A stretch of 64,000 nt of DNA, from NCBI GenBank assembly GCA_003117195.1, contig BDSI01000065.1, forward strand, positions 168,723 through 232,722, in the 5' to 3' direction. The notes under the pieces are model-generated. The model saw only the letters and a program-made list of their open reading frames with translations. It searched no databases and was not told the DNA's origin. Source of the stretch: Eudorina sp. 2006-703-Eu-15 (lineage: Eukaryota; Chlorophyta; Chlorophyceae; Chlamydomonadales; Volvocaceae). The position numbers were made by a program, and so were the translations under genes. How positions within the stretch are numbered: position 1 is the stretch's first letter; the number at the start of each line of letters is the position of its first letter. Below, one piece after another: positions 39,101 to 50,784 of the stretch.

Positions 39101-39600
39101 AGGCGCTCGTCGTTGCGAGCCGGCGGGGGCACCTGGCGGTGGTGCAGTTGCTGCTGGCACGGTCGCGGCCGGCGGCGGCACAGACGAGGACTGCGGCAGC
39201 CACGGTGGCAGCACCCATGCAGCAGCTCGGACCGCAGCAGCAGCCCGCAGATGGGGCACTCTCGGCGGCGGCACAGGCATCGGGCAGTGGCAGCGGCGGC
39301 GGCGGCGGCGGCGGCGTTGGCCGCGCGGGTGATGTTCCGGCTGTTTGTGTGCCTGGCGGCGCGCGGGCGCTGGAACTGGCGGCGCGTAACGGCCACGTGG
39401 ACGTGGTTCTGGAGCTGTTGGCGGCGGGAGTGCCCGCGGACGCGGCTGGCGGCGCCGCCATAAGCGCCGCGCTGCACTCCGGGCGCGCCGAGCTGGCGCA
39501 CGTGTTGCTGCAGGCTGCGGCGGGCGGCGCGGCGGACAGCCGCACGAGCAGTGTCGTACAGCAGCGTGACCATGGGCATCTGAGCTACATGTCGGAGTGA
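36133..39600 (+). CDS. Single-exon ankyrin-repeat protein with F-box-like segment
   Basis: Unbroken 1155-codon frame. The frame is open from 35980, but the first in-frame ATG is at 36133 in a strong context (CCGCCATGG), so I start there; the stop TGA is at 39598-39600. N-terminal ~215 residues are Ser/Ala-rich and probably disordered. At ~220-265 lies LLDLPVSVLEQVL followed by SCRALAAAWR and LAATYLLASYG, which resembles an F-box helix pattern. From ~290 to the end are many degenerate ankyrin repeats (GHLGVLLALL, GHAAVLRQLLSSGADP, GHHATAQALLSAGARPDAF, GHVDVVLELLAAGV), interrupted by a poly-Gly run (~37725-37755) and a Gln/His-rich stretch (~38700-38800). Ankyrin arrays bind proteins; with an F-box it could be a substrate adaptor of an SCF ubiquitin ligase, which is inference. 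It is the only confident plus-strand gene here and is intronless among intron-rich neighbours. Confidence 0.85.
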   Translation: MEGDKRHADPSCGGVSSAVNAHKRSAAAAACICHTDKSNADNSKRPRGANLQQVQIGVSSAACGPQRVEDPKSKPRAAASSRMLTSPESFDHHLDLLNAPSASDALAKLDPSPSPSLLALLQPRHVACCVPHRPAGADRSARTAGGNRTSSLPHLSTQPWEQQLPNWVGRRDATRPHSTAQTAPDSYHARGTRGTGTSSADPDQIFKHGGFGVAAQKSSLLDLPVSVLEQVLAAAGRGAGGAAGSCRALAAAWRTAASRPALAATYLLASYGSKLAAAFIYELPQLIALVRCGATAAAAAAAIKGPTAASVELTCPVAKEAANDHDDDDDAAAAAILRSLVLGGAEAMWVSEELIVGAAERGHARVVLRALQLVGGGAAAAAAPDGEDCAHLALVTAAKAGYVGVVHAVLLASPSAPQPDAIATALRAASEGGHLGVLLALLYGSDGAGGCGVSTSRDSAALAAALLAACRRGHSACAEALLHAGACNAQEALRAAAAAGQAGCVALLLGQGRRRRCGSRANCAGRSDGDGGGGGGGGGGPFESYATADGRSLLAASTAGHAAVLRQLLSSGADPKSQDAAKAVMFALDVSGKQRGSGGGAAAAAPNAAGVIHAVTDPADPVRPSGVVDLPVLQLLLEYGAAPTREALAAAALAAAHGADGGLAAVEALLVAGADANGGDAGALLVACSGRCGAAAAAALLAAGADPNAQRGLPLIRACVGGHHATAQALLSAGARPDAFSGLPLVAAARRGDVVLVSALLAAGAEVRTAAAPVPASTQTHGSPPAPGGRVAAAAAAAAECGAAAVAGDPTVVRVVRPFGGFFAFVADKVQRALQPQQGCPQGDVQAAARDASIAQLQHQGQGQSQGQGHRQQNPGHRDQQQQHRGEQEQCERDFRQLAREIHEHQWRGEDAPLVLDSGALVAACAAAGHAIGGAERDHAGVVQQLLAGGADPNEAAGLPLRLAAASGDGAVVRALLDAVGACTATGHGQALVVASRRGHLAVVQLLLARSRPAAAQTRTAAATVAAPMQQLGPQQQPADGALSAAAQASGSGSGGGGGGGVGRAGDVPAVCVPGGARALELAARNGHVDVVLELLAAGVPADAAGGAAISAALHSGRAELAHVLLQAAAGGAADSRTSSVVQQRDHGHLSYMSE

Positions 39601-42134
39601 AGCACTTTCAGAGTGAAGCATTTTCTGTGAAAAGCACGTTACGTCGTCAGACGGGCCGGCATCGTTTCGTGACTTTACATTGGATGGAATGCCAACTGCA
39701 GGAGTCATGCAACCGTTGGCCATCCCGCGGGCCCAGCGGCCCTAGGAGTTATGCTATGGCACGCCCAAATTCCCAATCCGTTCCAGAGATTCGAGGTGAC
39801 CGAAACCCAAACCCGTTGGGGTGCGGGGCGGGAAGTGAAAGACGTCGAGTAGGACGGAGTCTGGTTCCCAGCCCGCACGCCAGCTGAATCACGGGGCTGA
39901 CGGCCGTGGACCTAGCCGGCCGTTGATTGAGGTGCACCGGACGGGACACACGAGATTGCTGCGCGGTAGTAGGGTGGCTATAGACCCTGTGGGGCGGCGT
40001 CGCCACCGCAGTAGTCGAGGGCAAAGGTGCCCGAATGCGCGCTTTCCCGGCAAGTCCACCAACTGCGTGCGGCCCGATGGGGGGCAACGGTAAGGCGAGA
40101 AGCCTGCGGAAGCACGCAGCAAACTCATCGAGTCGGCAACCAAACAACGCGGGGGAGGCAATCGTTTTGAGTTCAGGTCGCTGAGGATGGCGCCTGGGTA
40201 CGACAAGCCACGCTGCACGGCGGCATGCCACATAGAGAAAGTCCATAACATACGGAAGTATGCGGTCGGGGACGACCTCGTGACGCACATGTACGGAGCT
40301 CTTTTGTGTACCGAGTGAGGACTCCTGCATGGCGGTGGCGCCGTTCATCTTAACTGGATGGGCCGATACACCAAACGCCGTTCGCTTCGGGGTCGTTCCT
40401 CTCTGCCGTCTGCGAAGACGTGCAGATGCGATGCAGCATGCGCGCGCTAGTGCAGGATGTCGTGGTGCAGCCCTGCGTGGCCGCGTGCCGTGAAGAGTTC
40501 CAAGCAGGGTGGCAGGAAAGGCAGGCAGGCAAGCGATCAGGGGTTTCTTGGCGAATACCGTATGAGCTGGGCAGGACTTGAGCCAGGCAAGCCATCCCAC
40601 AGGAGCGTTTGAGCGGCCTGGGCTTCGGCATGCACGTCGCCCGGCCGGCTCGTTCTTGACGTCGGGTGGCATTGCGGTGGCGCTTTGTGAACGGGAACCA
40701 ACGCGCATCAGCGCCGAGGGGTCACGCTGTGGCGAGCGCGGCATTTCGCGTCAGGTTCCATAATGAGATATTTAATACACTTATATATTTGGAGCCCAGT
40801 ACAGTACAACGATGCACCGCAGAGATATTTTTTAGGCCGTTACAGAAGGGCAGGACGCTTTCCGGCGGAGGCGCCGTATGCCGTTAACCACTCCAGCCGC
40901 CTTGATTCACACACAATACCTCGTATTTTCAACCTCTCCGCATCGTCACCATCACCACCACCAACTGAGAAAGACCCCCGCCCGACCGCAGCCAGCCAAG
41001 GGCCCAGCTGACAGTTTTTCCCCAAGGTCCCAGTACGACAAACGCGGCGTCCTGTCGGCATATGTGCAATCCCTTTTTTCAAAAAGGTACCCAAATGTAC
41101 ATGTACCGACGAGTCACATGCCGCCGTATCAAGTCGCTTCCCAAGTACGTCAGCGGTGAAAGCAGCCTGCCACGTCGATTGCGAGCACACTCAGTGTCGG
41201 TCGTACCACTACGCGGCGTGATGTTCATGATCCGATCCAGGGGGTCCTGCTGCCCCTCCGCAGCAGCACTCCAGGCGCTGAACCACACGCACTTCGCATA
41301 CGGCATCATGGGGTGGATGGACGAGCATGTCACCGCCCTGCATGCAGGGCCGCTCCTGCGGGGTCCCAGAATGCCGTCACAGAATGTTTGCTCCGGCCCG
41401 CTCTGCACCCTGCGAGTACCGCTAATCGACGGAAGATAACCGGATCGTCTGCATTCCAAACCCATTTCGTCACTTTATATCAGACGGGCGGGTGACACCC
41501 TTGGTCCAATACGGTACTCCCCCTGCTCGTCACACACGCTTAGTCAGCGCGTAAATCATTCTCAAACGTCCAACCGTCGGAAAGGAAGTGTGATGCACCG
41601 CCAAGCCCGACGGACATCCTTGACAACACACGACCTTGGCTGCGCCTATGAAATCCCATATCCTGATGCCGTGCGTTGGTACCCAGATCCTTGCACGATC
41701 CCAGATTCTTGCACGATACTCTTCTCCTCTAGCTCCAAGCCGTGAACAAGACAAGATTGGAAAAGGGGCAGGGACAGAGAGTTTCGTTGAAAGTCACACG
41801 TCAATATCAAGTTGTTCGTACAACCACTGCCGGAGAAAGGCACGGGACGCTCCGCTAATTTGGATGGCGCGGAGGTACGACAACCAAAGTCCAAGATCGG
41901 CCGGTGCGTCCCCGGCGTCCTCGCCGGCGCTGAATGCCGCACTGTGCTTTCTTGCAGTTTTACTAAAAAACACAAAGGGTTCGTCTTGGATGAGCCGAGA
42001 TCCCTCGCGTTAAACTGACCCTCCTCCCTCCCTCCATAACACACACACACGCACATACACGCACGGCGACATACCCCGCTGCAGCCGATTAAAAGGAAAA
42101 ACGCAGGCGCCACCAGTGCACGCCGCCACCCGGG
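39601..42134. other. Region without a confident gene
   Basis: After the ankyrin stop there is the decayed reverse transcriptase (39.9-40.6 kb) and, to 42.1 kb, only short frames on both strands with no domain I recognise. The minus frame at 41079-41465 is the longest unexplained one (129 codons). It could be further transposon debris. Confidence 0.5.
39889..40640 (-). pseudogene. Decayed retroelement reverse transcriptase, DIRS-like
   Basis: In two minus frames there are fragments that resemble the reverse transcriptase of volvocine DIRS-type retroelements: RILPYVMDFLYVA (compare a LPYxDDFL motif) near 40255, and LLRASAGF with QLVDLPGKRAFGHL near 40050-40130. The fragments lie in different frames and the catalytic YxDD is not intact, so this is a relic. 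The assignment rests on remembered motifs and needs a database search. Confidence 0.35.
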
Positions 42135-43012
42135 TCAGCTGGGTACGGCCCGTACAAGATGCTGGGTTTGGGCAACAGACATCAACCGAAGCCTCTCCAC
42201 CTCCCGTCCATCGGCTCCATCCTTGACAATGCGAAGAAACCTCAATTCCAACTGTAGTTGCTCCCGAGGTCTCCTTCGGAGAACGGCCTGCGGCCCCGCG
42301 CGGACCGCGGCCGCCACCACCGCGTTTTTAGAGACCCACGAGGTGCTTCAAACGCAACGCACGCAGACGCCGTGGAGAGGCGACCCAACAACCCGGGCAG
42401 CCAGAGATCCCCTGGAGGCCTGATTGCCCTGGCACACAACAGACAAGCTGACCCACCCCTGGGCTGCGTGCCCCGCCTTTGCGCGCGACAACGCTGACCT
42501 ACCGACCTGCCGGTCGCTGCTGCCTGCGAAGCAGATTCCGAAAGCAGCCTCCCCACAGAGGCGCGAGGGGAACCGGACGTGCAGACGAGTTCCATGTGCT
42601 GTGACCCGTGTGTGTGTGTGCGGTAATCGCCGGCTGGCTGACCGGCGCCCGTACGTACTCTGATAGCATCCATCACGCGCGTTGAGGGCGGCGTGTTCGT
42701 GTTGCGCGCAATCGCCCTCTCGCACGCCATGTCGGGACGCTCCGAAACCTCCATCCTGATGACAATCCCGCATCACCCGTATCCTTCCCTTCTTCAATCC
42801 CACCACCAAGAAGCCCTCACCATCAACCCCACCGCAATGCTTCGTCCAAGTGCCACGCAGAAACTCATATGGATTTGAGTTACGCACTGTTGCGTTCATG
42901 GGGGACGTGGTTTCCGAACGCGAGCGCCGTACGTACAATAGAGGAACACGTCATACAGAATGGCCAAGTCATCGTATCCGTCGGCCGTGGTGTCGGTCGG
43001 CCGTGTGGTCAT
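42135..43012 (-). CDS. Possible small three-exon protein, unknown
   Basis: Exons (minus) 42933-43012, 42659-42755 and 42135-42251 join with matching phases (2, then 0) to give 97 residues starting at an ATG (43012) and ending at TGA (42135-42137). The peptide is not low-complexity: TADGYDDLAILYDVFLYC, then SERPDMACERAIARN and RVMDAIRLELRFLRIVKDG, ending in EVERLRLMSVAQ. Donors are GTACGG and GTACGT; acceptors follow CATCAG and CTACAG. I do not recognise it. It lies 387 bp downstream of the phosphatase gene on the same strand. Chance joining of three short frames cannot be excluded without transcript data. Confidence 0.4.
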
Positions 43013-43085
43013 GGGCTGCCCACCCATCCGCAATCACCACTACCCTCGGCGCGCTGCCTTCAATCGGCGCACCGGCGTGGACGCA

Positions 43086-43090
43086 TTACA
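43086..43090 (-). terminator. Possible TGTAA polyadenylation signal of the phosphatase gene
   Basis: TGTAA is the usual chlorophyte poly(A) signal. On the minus strand it occurs 309 nt after the phosphatase stop codon, ahead of the next predicted gene start at 43012. Confidence 0.4.
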
Positions 43091-43398
43091 GAGGGTCGGG
43101 GAGACGCCGTGGTAAGGGCGACAGTCGCCCTGTGCCATCGGAGATTAACTGTCCGGCGGAACTTCATCGGCGGCCTCCATTCGTGGAACCCGCCTCCGCT
43201 GCGTCTGTTGCAGGCCGGACGACAACACCCGCGACGTCAGCGCGGATGGCGGCCTCCAGTCCGCGATGCGAAAAGCGCAAGCGTCTGCCCAGCTGCTGCT
43301 GCTGCTGCTGCCGCTGCGCCCGAACGCATGCCGCTCATTCCGCCGTTATCCGCACTGGGCAAGGCGTCGGCGTCGGCGGCAGGGACGGCTCAGCCGCC

Positions 43399-46300
43399 TC
43401 ATCGCAACTTGACGCGGCCATTGGCCAGAACGTACGGCAACGCCGCGTTCGCGCCCGCTTGCCGCGGCAGGCCGCCTGCGCCAGATGGGCCCTGCAGTCG
43501 GCTGAAATCGCCCGCGAGCCGGTCCGCGACGGAGGCCGCTGCAGACCCCGCAGCGGCGGCCGCGGCCGCCGCAGTCGCCGCGCCTTTAAGTACGTCGGAC
43601 TGGGCCCCGGCACGGACGGCCGGGTCTGTCGCCACAGCGGACCGCAACGGGCTCTCCGCGACACGTGCGCCGTACCGCACACCGCCGGCCGCTGCGGCGC
43701 TCCCCGCGCCCACCATTCCGCCCGCCGCTTGAGCTGCCGAGCCACCCGGCCTGCGAACACCGAACAGCCATGGCGGAACATGGTAGGGCTGCTTCATCCG
43801 AGTGTACAGCCAAAGGAGTATATGGCACAACGCAAGAACCTCCTCAAGCAGCGCACCCAGCCGTCCGCCACGGCCCGCGCGCGTCGACGGAACAGCGCCC
43901 TGTGGCAAAACCCCCGTGGGCCCATGGATGGACAACTCTTTCCCCGGACACATCGCCTCGGGGTGCCAATGCAATGGAGCGGGCTGTGTCGCTTCTGAAG
44001 CCCTGCTTGCTGCGCGGGCTCCGGCGATCGGCTGAACAGAGCTGCCGGTGCGGACCAGCAGCAGCGTTCCCACTAGAACTCGTGAACTTTCCCCCGGACG
44101 CGACCGGGTTAGTTCTGGGGGTGTCCTACGTTTTGAACCCCAACGGCCCACTCGCGACGACGATAAGACAACGCCGCGCCGGGTCGCATCCATCCCCCGT
44201 GCCGTCCCGTCCCGAAAAGGCCGCACCATTCAACAAACCGGTCAGTGCTGTTGCAATTCCCCCTTCCTCCTTGACGCGGGCTGCCTGTCGGACTCAGCCC
44301 CAGCCCCAGCCCTGCCCCTTGGGACGCCCCCAACTCCCGAGCACGTCCCCAACTCCCGAGGGGGCGCACCTCGCACGCAGCGGCGATGCTGGCGGCCCCG
44401 CCTGCCCCGCCACCCGCTGCTCCACCGCGCCGCCCGGCACTGCCCCCGGCCGGGAGAGCTGCGACGCCCCGGCCAGGATGCTGCCGCCCACGCCCGCGGC
44501 CGCCGCGGCGCCGATGCCTTTGCCGCCCACGCCGATGCTGCTGCTGACGGGCGCCCGCACCGGCGCAACCCCGCGCGTCGCCGCAACCGGGTTGAGCGAC
44601 CCCGGGGTGGTCATGCTGCCCGCCGATTGCGACGCCAGCAGCCGGCGAACCTGATCGGATGGGTGTGGTTCAAAGTGCGTCGGGGGTGTCTCGCGTCAGG
44701 TGCCATCCGCCCTATGGCAATCCCGCATGGGGACCACTGCTGCAAGGCATGGGCTGCCCAGATGTCCACGTCCCAGATGTTTAACGTCCCACATGCCTAC
44801 GTCCGTGTGCAGCGAGAAGACCCGCCCGTGCGTCCCGTGTTGTGTACAACTCGCGGAAATGAAGAACGCGGTCCGCGTTCCCGAACCTTCAAGCACCCAT
44901 GTCCCCACATCTCTTGCCCCCGCAATATCTGTGCACTCAAAAATGGGTCAATGACATCCGAGATGTGCCCCCCGCTTCGCACCTGTGCCCGCTGGACCGG
45001 CGTCTGTGGCGACCGCACGCCCTGCGGGTACACCCGTGAGTCGTGGAAGGCCTGCGTGTACCGCAACGCTGTGGTGTACGGCAGTCCATACAACCGTCCG
45101 AGCAGGATGGCCACGAGAGTGCCGGTGCGGCCGTGCCCTCCCCAGCAGTGGATGTACAGCCGCTCTCCGCGGAGAATTCGCTCCATGCAGTCCTCCGCCA
45201 GACGGTTCATGGCCGAGTCCGTGGTGACGTTGCCATCGATGATCGGAAGGTGGAGAAAGTCTATTTTCTGCTGCGTGATTTTGGGGTTGCCCTGCTCGTG
45301 CGCCTTGCTCAGGATTTTCTGCATGCGCGGGACAGGACAACAGTCTGCCGACATTGGTTGCGAACGGTGAAGCAAACCGGAGGAGAGCGGGAGTTGCAGC
45401 TGAGGGGTGAGGGATGGCATCACGACTGCAGCGATCGGGGGGACAGAGAGGGGGAGAGGGGTGGTGCAGAGGGAGGGCGAGCGAGAGAGTGGATACTGAG
45501 CGGGCGTGCTTAGCGCGAAACCCGCCGGCGTGCGTAGGTGAACATTGGGAATGGCGACTGCAGTGAGGGTGCAAGGGCGTTGGATTAGGATCTGGTCACG
45601 CCACCGACCGTATTAGGTCGGGAGAGCCTGGGCGGGTGCGATGAATATGGAACGGGCGAGGTAACCTACTACATGCTTCGCCGGGAGACTGAACGATAGC
45701 TGCAGCCCACACCACGGCCACGAGCAGCCATTGCTCGAAAGCCCCACGCATATTTCCCTACTCGCGCTGCTGCGATGGGCCATGCGCACCTGAGCGTCCT
45801 TGATGTATGGTCTGAGGCCGTGGCCTGCTCTCCACGCGTGCTCCGGGGTATTTATGTTCACCTCCGCTTGCAAACACACAAATGTGTTGATACCCAGCTC
45901 CAGCATGGTTGTGAGAATCTTTTCGGTCTCAGCATCGTCCAGACTGGCTGGGTAAGCGCCCGCAATCACCCGACCTGCCAAGGTTAGCAGCGGAGCCGCG
46001 TCCCACGAGGCCGACGTCAGAGTGACCAACAAATAGAATTGTAAACTAGCTGGCGACAGCGATCGCGGAGTCGGAGGGTTGGAGGAACGCTCGCAGGCTC
46101 TCGGTTGACTGGAAATGGCTGGTCGGTCTCAGGTAGGGTCACAATCCCATGAAACGCTGTCCTATTGACCAGTTTACAAATGGTTCTAGCTGTCCAAACC
46201 AACTCGCAGGCATACGTGAACGTGCCGCTTAGCTAGTCCAAACGACAGACCCCATACCAAGCATCCAATGCTCTTTCTTCGGTCTGTCAAGTCACAAACA

Positions 46301-46532
46301 AAACATTTGAAAAACCATTTCTGCAAGTATGCAGACCTTCCCTTACGCCCAACCAACGTCAAATTTTCTGGTGGCCCCGCGACCCTCCAGGCTCTCCCAC
46401 AGTTTACAACATTTGCACATACCGCTACTCACCTGGAAGAGCCCAGTTGGACCATGGGGTCGGCCCGGCCATTTCCTTGGCTGGGAGTTTTGGAAGCGGC
46501 GGTAATTGCGGGTATGCTTCTGAGCGCAACAT
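43399..46532 (-). CDS. Dual-specificity (Cys-based) protein phosphatase-like protein
   Basis: Five exons (minus): 46433-46532, 45790-45974, 44983-45318, 44370-44650, 43399-43750; phases agree throughout, giving 417 residues and TGA at 43399-43401. N-terminal part reads TPWSNWALPGRVIAGAYP, then GINTFVCLQAEV. The catalytic P-loop HCWGGHGRTG places the nucleophile at C153 and the arginine at R159; D123 in LPIIDG lies 30 residues upstream, as expected for the general acid. The conserved block VYPQGVRSPQTPVQRAQV follows. The last ~200 residues are Ala/Gly/Ser-rich with no recognised domain. Known: CX5R phosphatases dephosphorylate Tyr/Ser/Thr or other phospho-substrates; the real substrate is unknown. 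The start is uncertain: the ATG at 46532 is the first in frame, but the frame stays open upstream without another ATG, so a further 5' exon is possible. Confidence 0.85.
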
Positions 46533-49500
46533 TCCTGCTGACTTAAGTATCGCGTTATGAGAACCGGCGCCACGGCCTATTGGCGGAAACACGTCTTCCA
46601 GGTTGAGACGTCGCAACCCTGACCGAGGTCTTTCTTTTCCTTGCGCTTCCTACAATACCTTCACATCCAAAATGTTAAGTTTGTAAGCCCATTATCTGAT
46701 TGCTGTCGATAGAACGTGAAACATGACCCAAACAACGTCTCTAAGCCCGTTGTACGGACTTTCTGTCAGGCTTGGGACAAACAGACGGACCCCTTAGCCA
46801 AATGCAGGTGTCATCAGTAGTAACCAGAAAATGATCGTGACGTTCCTATCCAATATGAAGCCCTACCGTCACTGAAAAGGGCCGCGGGGTGCCTACAGGA
46901 CCGGCTGTGCCGCCCGCCCGCGCCGTCTGAGCTTCCACTCTGCTAGATCATAAATTCATATTTGCTTGACTTTAAAGGATGATCCCTTACTTGAAACGCA
47001 AAGCGCGTGCGACTTTTGTGCACTCACAGATAGGAATGCGAAATCGGCGCAGGTGTACGCCCCGTCATGTCGCTCAAGACTTCCGATCTTACAACTGTAT
47101 ATGAAGTGTTCCCCGTTATGCCGCTGGAATAGTGGCGATCCGGATTTCTGGTCCCGTGGGTCCTGCTGGAGAGTGCCCACTCGCTCGCACATCGTGGCAT
47201 GACTACCATGCACAATTTCGTCCACCTTACGTTGATTTTGTTTCTGTATATGTATTTTGACCTGTTACCAAGTCCTGCCCTTGGCGTGTCACGAAGTATT
47301 ACGGCGGGGTGCACGGTATTGGTCCACGGTCCAGTCTAGTCCTGTCCCCCTCTTCCACCAGATCTCGTTTACGCGTAGCCGTAATGGCGCTCCACACCAG
47401 GCTCTAGGTGATCTTGAACTATCTAAATAATGATTCCGTCAGGTTTCGTCCAAGGCGAGAGTAACTTGGGTTGGTATAACGGGCAGGGACCTTACAATGC
47501 CAGGCAATGCGCGCTTCAAGCCTGTCATTGGGTCTCTGCAGCCTGTGATTGCTTGGCTGTCTGCGCCCAGCGGAAGGACACGACGCCACATTGCGCTCTG
47601 AAAGAGCACACGTGCGGGACCTCGCGAGAGGTGTGTGATCTGGTGGTCACTTGGCCGTCCACCTGCAACGCCCTGCGAAGTCATTCAGTGGATGTGATCG
47701 ACCTTTCACGTGGTCAGTCCACACCGTACCCCGGTGTGATCCTCTGCACGGACTCGCTGTGATTGGAAGTTGGCGCACCTCAAAGCCAGTCAGGTACAAG
47801 GCACAAGCGATTTGTTGCCAAGTCGCTCCATCATTTTTTCCTTTCCCACAATCATGCAGAGATGGACACGGCAGAGATGAAAACGGTGGCGATGACGGAT
47901 GAGCAAGGTCCGCCCTCGACCCCTTAGGCCACATCCTCGCCCCACGTCAAAAGCGCTGCGCAGGAACGGTTCCTTTCTCCAGCCAGGCGCGCAGACAGAG
48001 GCCTGCGCTGGGCATGCTTCGCCTCGCCCTTACAGCCGACCAAGCGCGTGACCCAGTTCGCAACGCGCCCTGGGTTACCTTCACGTCCAAGACACCCGGG
48101 TCGGGCGGGTCTCTTCTCTAAACACACGGCGTCAGTAATGTCGCGTCTGGCCAGCTGAAGCCTCACCAGAGGCGCGGTGCCGCTGCGCCTGCACGAACAA
48201 GTCAGCAAGCTAGCGCCCCCGGGCCGGGCCGCCTCCTGCCATATGCACCCCAGCGCCACTGTCCGGCTCCCGACCTAACCTATCGCCCAAGCGCCAGGTC
48301 TGCACCAGTCCGTGTGGGGCTTCCCAAAACCGCAGCGCGGACATGCAGACTTCTGCTCTATTTGCAGACCTGAATGAGCTGCTTTGCAGACCTGAATGAA
48401 TGAATGAACGTTGCAGCGGATCCCAAGAGGGATCAACGGTGTAAACCAGGGCAACCCCCAGCCGGCCCCACCGACAAAGCGACAAGACACCTCCACACCT
48501 CAACGCCGCGAAAACCTGTGTTCCGGACACAAGGACAGGGAGCCTACTTCTTTGACTAGGGACTCCCACGCGACCCACGCCTCCCTCAGCTCCGGAAAAC
48601 ACACTTGCGTGTAATCAAGTAGGAACAACGGTCGATTGCCTAACCGGGTGGCTGCTCTCACAGCAACCGCCTGCCGCCAGTCGTGAGTCACGGTCAAGAA
48701 CGCAACATCGGTCAAAGCTCTCATAGACTGCGCTCTTTCACGGCGTCTTACCGGCACTTGGTCCCGACGGACATGGCCAAGTGGCCGTGCGGCACGGCTG
48801 CCGACGTCCTAATTCCGAAACAGCAACACAGGCAGTACCCAAAAGGCGACGGATCCATTACGTGCGAATCCAAGACAATACGCCCGGGCGACCTTGTCTG
48901 GATGGCTCGATAATTCGCTCGTTTGCAACCCATCACCCAACCCTGCTGGTACCCTCGCCGTCCGTTTGATCAACGGCCTGTATCGGCCCTAATCCCGCGC
49001 ATGCACAGGGTTGAACGGTTAATCCTCCTCCTGTTCCAAAGACCGACACGGCCATCAGGGCTGTAGCAAGCCGGGGACCTGCCGCGCTGCCCGATGCACT
49101 GCATGGCACAGCCTCCAGACTTTGCACCCCGGCCTTCGTTCGACGCCCTGTCTGCCGGAACACACGGGCAACACGCAGTTCCAGCGCGCTCCTCACGCGC
49201 GATGCATGGTCACGTCGACATTACGCGTAAGGGTGCCACAATCTCGCGGCGGTGGGGCGCCGGAGGCCCGACGGCCAGGATCCCAGGAATGCGTGGATGG
49301 CCTCCAAAGTGCTGTGCGCTATGCGCCGCCCAAAAGCCTGAGCCTCCGGTGGCCTGCACCACCGGGCAATCCAGCTGCCCTCCGTCCTCAAAATGAGTTT
49401 TCGGTGCACTGAAGCTCCGTTGCCGTTCGCACCTCATGGCGCACACAGAGCCGATGCAACGTCGTGCGGTGTCCGCACAAGGTCACGTATGCAACCACAG

Positions 49501-50784
49501 CGCTCGGGCGGGTCTTCTCACTGAACACACACACACACACACACCGGGGGAGAGTGCTTCGGCGGTCTTTCCGTTAGGGCTGGGTAAGCAGCCCGTGGCC
49601 ACCGTCGGGCCTGATACACGCACACAAATCCACACACTCGCGGCTCAGTTCCCCCTTATCATTTCTACACACACACACGCTTCTCATTAAACACACGCTT
49701 GACATCGCTTCTCGCGACTCAGTTTCCTTTTACACACACACAATGGACATCCCAGCTTTCCAGCTGGCTATAGCCGTAGCGCCTTGCACAGCTATAATGC
49801 CGTCTGAGCCAAAACTCCTTGATGGGGATTGCGGAGAAGGCGCTGACCTCCCCGAGGGCAGCACATGCGCGGTTCGCTAGAGGACACATGTGGCCGGGCC
49901 CTGGAGCCCCAGGACGTCGGCAGGGCCCCAGCGCGCCTCCCCCTCGTCGGTAGGGGACCCACTGCATCCGTCGTCTTGTTCTGCACTCTATTGCCCGCTC
50001 TTTGCTTCACCCGGAAGACCCGACTCGTCGGTAATGGGCCCCACTGCCGCTGTCCAACAAAAGCACGCTGCACGGGAAACGGCCGGATGCTCTAGGGTTT
50101 CCAGGAGGACCTGCGGGTCACCAGCTGTATGGGATTTGGCAGCCGCTCAATCTTCTCTGACGTCCGCCTGTGACCAGGAAACAAGAAAACGGTACGGCCA
50201 TAAACAAAGGGGCAAACAGGCAAAACAGCGGGGCGACGCGGTACGGACGTAGAGAAAGGGGCAAAGACGCAAAGCAGCACGGCGATCGGGGGTTGCATAC
50301 GGCAGGAAAGGTCCGGGAGCGTCCGAACACTCCATCAGGACAAGCACCAACCTCGACGACAGGGTGTGGTGCACACTGATTCGCCACGCCGCGGTTGACT
50401 GTGGCAGTCGCCCGAAGGCACGGGGCGCGCGCTGAACGGGGCCGCTGTGCCAGTAACATACTCCCTGGGTGCCCATTGCCACGTAACATACTCCGCGCAA
50501 GACCTCCGAGCGGGCTGCTGGCGTGTCGTATGCTACTGGTGCTTATTGACAGCAACAGCATGCCTCTTTCGCCCTTGCCAAACAAGCCTATCCCTGCACC
50601 ATGTCACCTGATCTAATCAGTCTCTAGGTCCCCCAGGCGGGGCGACCCACGCGCCGGGCCGGCGTCGCCCTCCCATCCACCGCCCAACCCGCCGCAAACC
50701 CATGGCCTCGGCAGATTCCAGTGGCCCCCCCACGCGGACGTATCGCATGTGACGGACTCGTCCTGCCTGGGCCTTTCTCAAAAC
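46533..50784. other. Region without a confident gene; several dispersed repeats
   Basis: Frames here are short. The least random-looking are minus 48500-48724 (RPLFLLDYTQVCFPELREAW), plus 47430-47762 (Cys-rich, ATG start) and minus 46956-47225; none is recognised or linked by a clear splice chain. Repeat copies: (AATG)n motif at 48392-48440 and CA-linked motif at 48101-48130 and 49502-49530, with CA runs up to about 49740. Confidence 0.5.

Noticed and set aside
39749..40744. 331-codon minus frame as an intact gene
   Set aside because: Arg/Pro-rich with retroelement-like fragments in two different frames; better explained as a decayed element.
42850..43998. Long plus-strand frame of 382 codons
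   Set aside because: It overlaps the last phosphatase exon antisense and consists of Arg/Pro/Ala-rich shadow translation of GC-rich coding DNA.
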